The notes beneath the pieces were generated by a model. It was not told the DNA's origin and made no database searches. It worked only from the letters and a program-made list of their open reading frames with translations. Of a stretch of DNA of 9,224 nucleotides, positions 1 to 7,100 are shown piece by piece. Both the position numbers and the translations under genes were made by a program. The stretch comes from an uncultured Saprospiraceae bacterium (GTDB lineage Bacteria; Bacteroidota; Bacteroidia; Chitinophagales; Saprospiraceae), in the NCBI GenBank assembly GCA_937973565.1, contig CALJKQ010000105.1:1-9224 (forward strand), read 5' to 3'. The stretch's first letter is position 1. The number at the start of each line of letters is the position of its first letter.

Positions 1-1
1 A

Positions 2-862
2 AACTCATACAATAATATCGGATACACTTATGCCACACATTTTGTGACCGGCAAACCGGTGATCAATGAATTTTATTCGAACTTCTTTGTTACGTTTCTT
101 GATTATAACAGCATATTCTTTGGGGGAGGATTCACTCCCGGTGAGTCATACGACTATTTCGAACCAAGGGTAGAAGGGCGTTACAGCAATGCTATCAAAT
201 ACTTTTATGCTTATGCGGGTTTCAGCACCGACTACCGCAAAAAAGTGGCCCTTGATCTGAACCTCAATTTCAGTAATTTCATCAAGTACTTTGTTTCGGA
301 GGGCTTTAATGTGAATGCTACGTTGCGTTATCGTGTTAACGATAAACTTTCGTTCAAAGCCGTAGCATACTATGGATATGACCCTTACAATTTAGGTTTC
401 GCCGACATCGACCAGAACGATGATATCATTTATGGATTGCGTATTTTAAACACATTTGAAAACAGCATACAGGCTAAGTACAACTTCAAAAACGATATGT
501 ATGTTACTCTGAATGCAAGGCATTACTGGGTCACTGCTGAATACCGTAAGTACCTTACATTAGTTGAGGATGGCTCATTTGACCCGAACTACGAATATTC
601 CTATAACAATAATTTCAACTACAACGCATTCAACATCGATCTTGTTTATTCATGGCAGTTTTCTCCCGGCAGTAACCTTTCTGTAGTTTACAAGAATGCC
701 ATCGAAAACGATGAGGTATTGGTGAGGCGTCCGGGATATGGCAAAAATCTGAACAAGCTCATTGATGACCCTCAAACCAACAGTATCTCGATCAAAGTGC
801 TTTACTATCTTGATTACTTGTGGATGAAGAAACATGTCAGGTTTAAAAGCATGGACAAGTGA
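2..862 (+). CDS. DUF5916 domain-containing protein, 3' part (5' end outside window)
   Basis: The frame is open from base 2 to the TGA at 860-862, giving 286 residues with no start inside the window. The GTG at 44 is an internal valine codon, not a convincing start, because coding continues upstream of it. The protein is rich in aromatic residues and alternating polar/hydrophobic stretches, as in outer-membrane beta-barrel strands. The C-terminal part carries the pattern I associate with the end of DUF5916 proteins: FNIDLVYSWQFSPGSNLSVV, then a DDPQTNS motif and a final IKVLYYLDYL strand. Family members are usually about 700-900 residues, with an N-terminal CBM9-like sugar-binding domain and a C-terminal barrel-like DUF5916 region, so roughly the last third is present. 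Its function is not established; an outer-membrane, glycan-related role is inference. A short basic tail (KKHVRFKSMDK) follows the last strand. The 287-bp gap downstream suggests it is not co-transcribed with the next gene. Confidence 0.8.
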   Translation, partial: NSYNNIGYTYATHFVTGKPVINEFYSNFFVTFLDYNSIFFGGGFTPGESYDYFEPRVEGRYSNAIKYFYAYAGFSTDYRKKVALDLNLNFSNFIKYFVSEGFNVNATLRYRVNDKLSFKAVAYYGYDPYNLGFADIDQNDDIIYGLRILNTFENSIQAKYNFKNDMYVTLNARHYWVTAEYRKYLTLVEDGSFDPNYEYSYNNNFNYNAFNIDLVYSWQFSPGSNLSVVYKNAIENDEVLVRRPGYGKNLNKLIDDPQTNSISIKVLYYLDYLWMKKHVRFKSMDK

Positions 863-868
863 TCCAAT

Positions 869-895
869 ATGATTACGCTAAGCGATTGTAATCAT
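869..895 (+). repeat. 8-bp stem hairpin just after the DUF5916 stop codon
   Basis: ATGATTAC (869-876) is the exact reverse complement of GTAATCAT (888-895), with an 11-base loop. It begins 7 bases after the stop codon, where a 3'-end structure would be expected. No T-tract follows, so it is not a canonical intrinsic terminator. Its right arm shares bases 893-895 with the left arm of the larger inverted repeat that follows, so the two full stems cannot form together. Confidence 0.5.
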
Positions 896-968
896 CAACC
901 CTGAAATTCACACTAACTTTTACAGCCGGTTTCCAAATTAAAATTTTGAGGTGTGAAAGGGGTTGATG
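893..968 (+). repeat. Long imperfect inverted repeat (9 + 7 bp stem)
   Basis: CATCAACCC (893-901) is the exact reverse complement of GGGTTGATG (960-968). Nested inside, TTCACAC (907-913) pairs with GTGTGAA (951-957). A small asymmetric internal loop (5 and 2 bases) separates the two stems, and the central loop is 37 bases and AT-rich. Sixteen base pairs in register are unlikely to be chance in a gap this short. It could stabilise the mRNA 3' end, act in factor-dependent termination, or be a remnant of an interspersed palindromic element. No T-run follows, so intrinsic termination is not supported. Confidence 0.5.
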
Positions 969-1080
969 CTTCCTGACTGAAGACTGCATTCAAATTTAAT
1001 CTGTTGATTTACAATGTCTTTATATTAAAAGCTTTTCAATGGATTATTTCCATGAATTAGCATGAGAATGGAAAATATAC

Positions 1081-1112
1081 TTGTTTTTTTCTCAAAAAAT
1101 TGATTACCTTTA
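1081..1112 (+). promoter_or_regulatory. Putative Bacteroidota-type promoter for the giant surface-protein gene
   Basis: TTG at 1081-1083 and TACCTTTA at 1105-1112 are separated by 21 bases. They match the known Bacteroidota pattern (TTG near -33, TAnnTTTG near -7) except for A in place of the final G. Transcription would start around 1118-1120, giving an AT-rich leader of about 30 nt before the ATG at 1150. The leader has no purine-rich Shine-Dalgarno sequence, which is normal in this phylum. The call rests on one sequence match and its position. Confidence 0.45.
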
Positions 1113-1149
1113 ACCTAACAAGTGTATTCACCTTTTAATTTTTATAGCC

Positions 1150-4100
1150 ATGGCACGAAAAATCCTTTGGTTATTATGCCTCTCATGCTTTTTTTGCCTG
1201 GAGGCTCATTCTCAAATTTCCATTCAGTTTCAGGAACCTGATACCATTGGAGCGTGTCGCCAGAATGTGTTTAGGATGGTGGTTGAAAATGATTCTAGCA
1301 TTGCAGATACCATCAGTGTTGCCAGTGCAGTTACTCCAACTGGCTCTTCTGATTGCGCCCCTCTTTCGCAGGGATTGGAATATTCAATAATAACTCCCCT
1401 ACCTGCAGGATTGACAATCCTGTCTCATGATGATTCTCTTGTATTTGTTGTCCCTTCAGGATTTAACGATACACTTGACTATCTGCTTTTTCTGGACTGC
1501 CACCTGATTCCGGATTCTTTAAATACAACTATCACATTAACACATTTTTTTAACGCTAATTCCACTGTAACTGTAAATGGCAACGGCGCTTCAATAGTAT
1601 TAAATAATATTTTGTTTCCTTATTTAATTGAATTGAACTCTGGTCAGAACATGAACTCGCAGTACCTTACTAATTTGCCGTTCACATTTTATTATCAGAA
1701 TAGCGGACTCATTCCTGCAAATATTCTATTCCAGTTTGAGAGAGATACAACTAATTATTGTGGACAAATCACAACAGATAGCACTACCTATCAAATAGGC
1801 ATCAACGGTGCAACTTCTTTTTATTTAGGAAACACTGCTATTTCAATCCAACCTTCTGATACCCTAATCATAAGGCAGCATAACAGGAGGCTTTCATGCC
1901 TGGCTACATGTCCAGTTAATACGGCCATATTTTCATACTCCTGCAATTATGATTCACTCACTTTAACTTCGTTTTGTGATGCTTGTCAAAATGAGTATCT
2001 ACATAGCTATACTGTAAATAACCGAGACACGCTCAGCATTGATGTCATTCGGATCTCACCTGTTGACCCTATTTATGATTTCACATGCATGAATGATACT
2101 GCCGGTGTTTGGTGGGAGTATCAGATTGTTAACAACGGTGCAGGAGCCATCGATACGTTGCAATTTTATCTCACACAAGATGCTTCTATTGCAGCTTCTA
2201 TCAATTTCTTGTCTCTTTTGCCAATCGGTTCAATTACGATAAATCGCAATGGTGGATTTCTTGATACTCTTATTACTCCAAAATCACAATGGCTGTGCAC
2301 CAATCTTGTTTCCGATGCTCTGTATTCCATGAAAGTAGTTGCCACAGATTTCTTGAAAAATGATACACTATTTCTGCGGTTTAAAACCATACGTTGTAGT
2401 GAAGAAACTGATTCTCTTCTGGATATGCCCAAATTTTATAACCAATGGTCCATGGATAGTATTTATTTGGTTTCAGTTTGTGGCAGTCAAAAAGTCTTAG
2501 GGCAAACCGGAGACTTGTTGACATCAAATAATTACATCGCCGGTCAGGCTGTGGGTTCTAATTATGATGTTGATCTGCTCACATCCTTTTTTCCTGCAGT
2601 TTCAGATCTGACTGTTTCCAATAATAATGTAGGACAAAATGCCTGGTTTAATATAGACCTTCGTTCAACACTTTCTACAAAGCAGCATGTTTATCAATTG
2701 TTAGGTTGCAATGGACAAAATGCAACTTGTGATACACTATTCGGTTGGTTTCGTGCTCAGATACAAACCGATACTAACTTGCATGTAATCGCTCCTTCTT
2801 TGGATGTATTTCTTCAAAAAGTGGATATAATAACCGGTGACACCGTTCTAATTGCTGCCGACTGGTGGTACAGTCAATTTGATACTACATTGTGTACCAA
2901 CCATACCTATAATTACTATTTCAACTTGAACAGACCGCTCATGCGAAATTTTCTGGATAGTGGAAGCTTTGTTTTCAATTTGACATCCTGTTGTGCAACT
3001 GATGCTTCACCTACTCCATACAACGTGGAATTTTATTTACTGGCCGATCCTTCTCAAAGTTGCGTGTCAGTGACCATACCCTCCAATCACAGCAGCACCC
3101 TGATTATAAATGACACTACACAACAATGGCTGCCGCTATCCGACGAAGGGAGTGGGATAGCGGTACATTGTCCGGGATGCCTAGCACCGGGAATTATTGT
3201 CGATTATTATAAGATGCAGCGAAGTTCCTTTGGCCTACAAGATTCGGACAACGATGGTCGGGCAGATAGCACGAATGCTGTTATTGATCCTTCGGGAACC
3301 TGGTTTGCTGCAAACAAGAACAAATTAAACACCAATTTCAGTGGATTTGGTGATCGGGTTGAAGATCATTTGACTGCGCATCTTCAGGCAGGTGATCCCG
3401 GAAGTGGCGGTTACAGTTATGTGCAAATGCAGCAGCCTCCATTAAATCTTCGCTTTAATGCCCTGCAAGTGGGAAGAGAAATTCCTATGGCACTCGATAC
3501 GATGAGGTTGCTTCCCGATTCGCTCTTTTTTTATGTGGATTCGCCTACAAATACACCCGGCGGATGCTTTGAGTGTGAAATGTATGGTATGGACGTTGAT
3601 AGCTTCACTACGCAGTTAAAGATTGTAGCTACCGGCGCTGATATTTTCAATCATTTTCTGGATACCATTTCTGCATCCAACCTTTACTTATTTAGCTTTG
3701 TTGATACCGTAGGTGGCAATCTCAACTCTGGAAATTTTGATGATACAATTCCACTTGGAAATTCTTTCAATGGCTTCTTTGAAGGACAATATTACCGATT
3801 GCGGGTCACATATAATGTTTGTGGTAATTTCACAGGAGGCATTGGGACGAATGTCGAGGATTTTGTCAAAAAAACGGATATCCTAAACCGGATGTGGGTA
3901 ATCGGAAAAGTACAAACTTCATCTTCTTTACCACAAATGTACAACGATATAGTTTTACTTCACGATAGTCTTTCCATAGGTGTGTCACCTTCCGATACTT
4001 TGCTTGGCTACAGTTTAATGGACACATCCTATGTAAATAACTATTTGTTTTATTGCGAAACAAGAGGAAGCATTCATTATTTTATGTCCAATGATGTGGA

Positions 4101-7100
4101 TAATGGCTCTTCTATAGTAAATACTCCCGGCTGCAAAAAGGATATGCAGGTATATGCTACTTCTAAAATTGCAGGTGGCAAAAACATGTTTGATGCTTAC
4201 CCTTATGAATACCGACCACCAGCTATTGGATTAACTTCAGCCAATCTGATCATTCCTGCTGATTATTATGTCTCTAAAGCATCAAGTCGGAATATTATTA
4301 ATTTTAACAACCAGAATCAGTATACCGACTCTATAGGTATTCAACTGAGCGACACAATTGGAATCACTTCTGTTGAGAGCTCAAATTTACCTGACTTGCA
4401 ATGCCTCACTCAAACAGTAAATCCTTCCGGACCTGGTCAAACTCCTTATGCAGGTGATCAGGTTAATATTCGGGTCATTGATCTGGAACTTTTACCCTTA
4501 AATTGTGATCCATCATCAGCCATGCCTCCCGATTCATCGGTCATTACCAATTTTGATTTGCAACTATATCCATGTTTATCACAGGCTACTTGTTTGCTGC
4601 CAGATTCTATTTCCTTAAAAGCAAAACCGCCCGCCATTACTGCCTTATCCAACAATCCGCAACTTTCCCTTACCCAAGACGATAATTCTGTTCAGATTGA
4701 GGGTGACACCATCTGCTGGAATGTTTCCCTTACCAATAGCAGTGTTTCGGGAACTACACTGGCTAACAATGTTTTTTTTGCGGTTAATGATCCAGATGTT
4801 TCTGGGTTGCTTTCCGGATGGCATTTTTATCCTACAGGAAGCGGTGTGCCTAATGTACTTGATGGAGTCATTGTACCTGTCATTACTTCCCTTGCGCCTG
4901 GTGCTGCCATTGGTGGTAACCTTTGCGCTTCCGTAACCGACTGCCCTGTGAATGATTCGCTTACCTTCGGGCTGTATTACGGCTGGAATTGCGGAGGTTA
5001 CCCTGAGTCTCCTTTTGACACTACATCACTCTGTGAGTTCGACATTGACAGTTTGACCATGAGAGTTATTATTGGGCAATTATCATCACCGGGTAAACAA
5101 TACGAAACACCTTATACCTTGTGCGACACCACTACTCTGACGACTTGCTTTTCGAGTATGAATGAAGGTTTAATTTTTCCTTCACAGGTAACGCTTGATA
5201 ATATTCAAAGTGGGATGGATATCGTTTCCGGAACGATCAGTAACGGTAGCTTGTGGTTACCGCTGACTGCCACCGGTAACGATTCGCTTTGGTTGATCCA
5301 TCCCGACAGTATTGCAATTTTATACCCCGGTGGAGGATATAACGTAAATAACAACCCCCTTTGCATTACATTCCGCATCTATCTGGGATGCGCCTTTGCC
5401 GGAAACACCAATTTGCCAAACAAAACGTTGTATTTCACAGATGTCTGTGGCAATCTGGACACCATCCATGTTCCTTTCTCTTCACAAGGCGATTTTGTGT
5501 GGGACAGCACCTCCGTATGTAACGATTGCTTCTCTCTGAGTAAAACCATCAATGACACCCTTGTTGCAACCGGAGATCCGGTCACTTATCAGGTGGTAGC
5601 ATGTAACTACAATGCCACTTCCAATACGGTAACATTGGTGGATTTACTACCTTCAGGCTTCATCCCAACCACCAATCTGCCTGCAACCACTACCCTTTTG
5701 CCGATGGAATGTGATACCTTTGCTGTTACAGGCACCTTCTTCCTGGCAGGTGGCTGTCCGGCAATGACTAACAATGCATTTCTGATATTTAATGGCGATA
5801 CCACAGCTGCTTCGGCTTGTGTGGAAGTATTATCATCATCTGCCATTTGTCAGGATTCTGCTGATATTGTATGGACAGGTACGGTTAATAGCAATCAGTT
5901 AGCAACCACTTTTTCCAATATGACTATTTACATAGCTGACTCCTTGGTGGTTAGTGACACATTACGATTTTTGGAATGTGAAGTGATTATGGCGGCAGGA
6001 AGCTCCATAAATGTGGTGGGTGCATCCGGAACACTCATTCTTGAGCAAACACAAGTGTATGGCTGCGATACGATGTGGCAAGGAATCAATGTAAGTCAAC
6101 TGAGTCATTTACGGATTTCTGAAAGTTCACTTGTTGCAGATGCCAACAATGCAGTTACTGCCCGTCATAAGTCGGATATTTCCATTACTCATTCGAACCT
6201 GATGGACAATGCCCGTAATGTATTTATTCCGGTTACTTCCGGCGTGACCACAAATAGTGTTTCGTTGACTATGATCGGAGACAGTATTGGTGTTCTGAAA
6301 AATCAATTCTTGCCTAGGTATAACGGTCAGGCCGCATTCGGTTCCATTCCAATGTCAGGCGTGGAAACCAACCGATGGGTGGGTACCATTGGAACCACAG
6401 GACTTGAAAAAAATGTTTTTTTTAACATGATGAGAGGCGTTGTTGGGAAAATCAGTTTTGTCCGCTGCGAAAACAATGATTTTATTGATATGCTGAAAGA
6501 TCCTACTGCTCCGACGAGTACTTCCGATCATGGGAAAGGAATCAATGTAATTTCAGAAACCAGTCAGGTGGCTTCATCGTTATATGTAACTGCTAACAAT
6601 TACTTTTTCAATAATATTTATGGTATTTACACAGCCAAATGCAAAACTACTGTCCGTGGAGTTCTTATGGATACAGTACGCTATGGTGTGCATGTGAGAA
6701 ATTGTATCGATACCCTGACTGCCGAGATTTCTTCCAATACCATCAATGCATATTTTAGGGGAATTGACCTGATGAATAATGCAGGGTCAGACGGCATTTC
6801 AGTGCGTGATAATACTCTAAATATCGATTCTGGAGCCAGTGCTGCAAGAGGTATAAGCATGACTGAAACAGTATTCGGTAATGGAAATTACAAAATTGAA
6901 AATAATATTCTCACCTTAAATGGTGCCGAGCATGGCATCTTTGCCAATGCAATTGCAGCTCCTTTGATTACCGGAAATATTATCTACCAAAATCCATTAA
7001 GTGTACCCAACACTTCTGTTGGAATAGCAATAAACGGATGCGATAGCGCAATTGTGAGTTGTAATACGGTTATTTCTACCTATAACATGGCTCAAAATTT

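Larger units (their letters stand above)
863..1149. other. Intergenic region, no gene
   Basis: This AT-rich gap of 287 bp holds the two overlapping inverted repeats at its left end and a promoter-like element at its right end. Between them are a 10-bp palindrome AAAAGCTTTT (1027-1036) and a small hairpin ATGGA/TCCAT (1039-1043 with 1049-1053, 5-base loop). Both are short enough to be chance, though they lie upstream of the promoter where an operator could be. I see no ORF, tRNA or riboswitch-like element here. Confidence 0.7.

Noticed and set aside
650..835. 61-codon minus-strand frame antisense to the DUF5916 gene
   Set aside because: It overlaps the most conserved C-terminal part of the DUF5916 protein and has no features of its own.
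869..968. Intrinsic terminator for the DUF5916 gene
   Set aside because: Stems are present but neither is followed by a T-run and neither is GC-rich next to the loop, so I list them as inverted repeats only.
1150..1212. Lipoprotein signal peptide for the giant protein
   Set aside because: The cysteines at residues 10, 13 and 16 are not preceded by a lipobox (L-[AS]-[GA]-C), while an A-H-S/Q site fits ordinary signal peptidase cleavage.
3241..3267. Dockerin domain
   Set aside because: Only one calcium-type loop is present. A dockerin needs two such loops about 20-30 residues apart with flanking helices.
4697..4936. 79-codon + strand frame inside the giant gene
   Set aside because: It lies wholly inside the long frame, has no promoter or start context of its own, and its protein shows no recognisable motif. 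It is an out-of-frame shadow.
2166..5846. Several minus-strand frames of 65-88 codons within the giant gene (2166-2432, 3866-4063, 4458-4655, 5379-5585, 5607-5846)
   Set aside because: All are antisense to a strongly coding frame with clear domain structure, and none shows a signal peptide, family motif or promoter.
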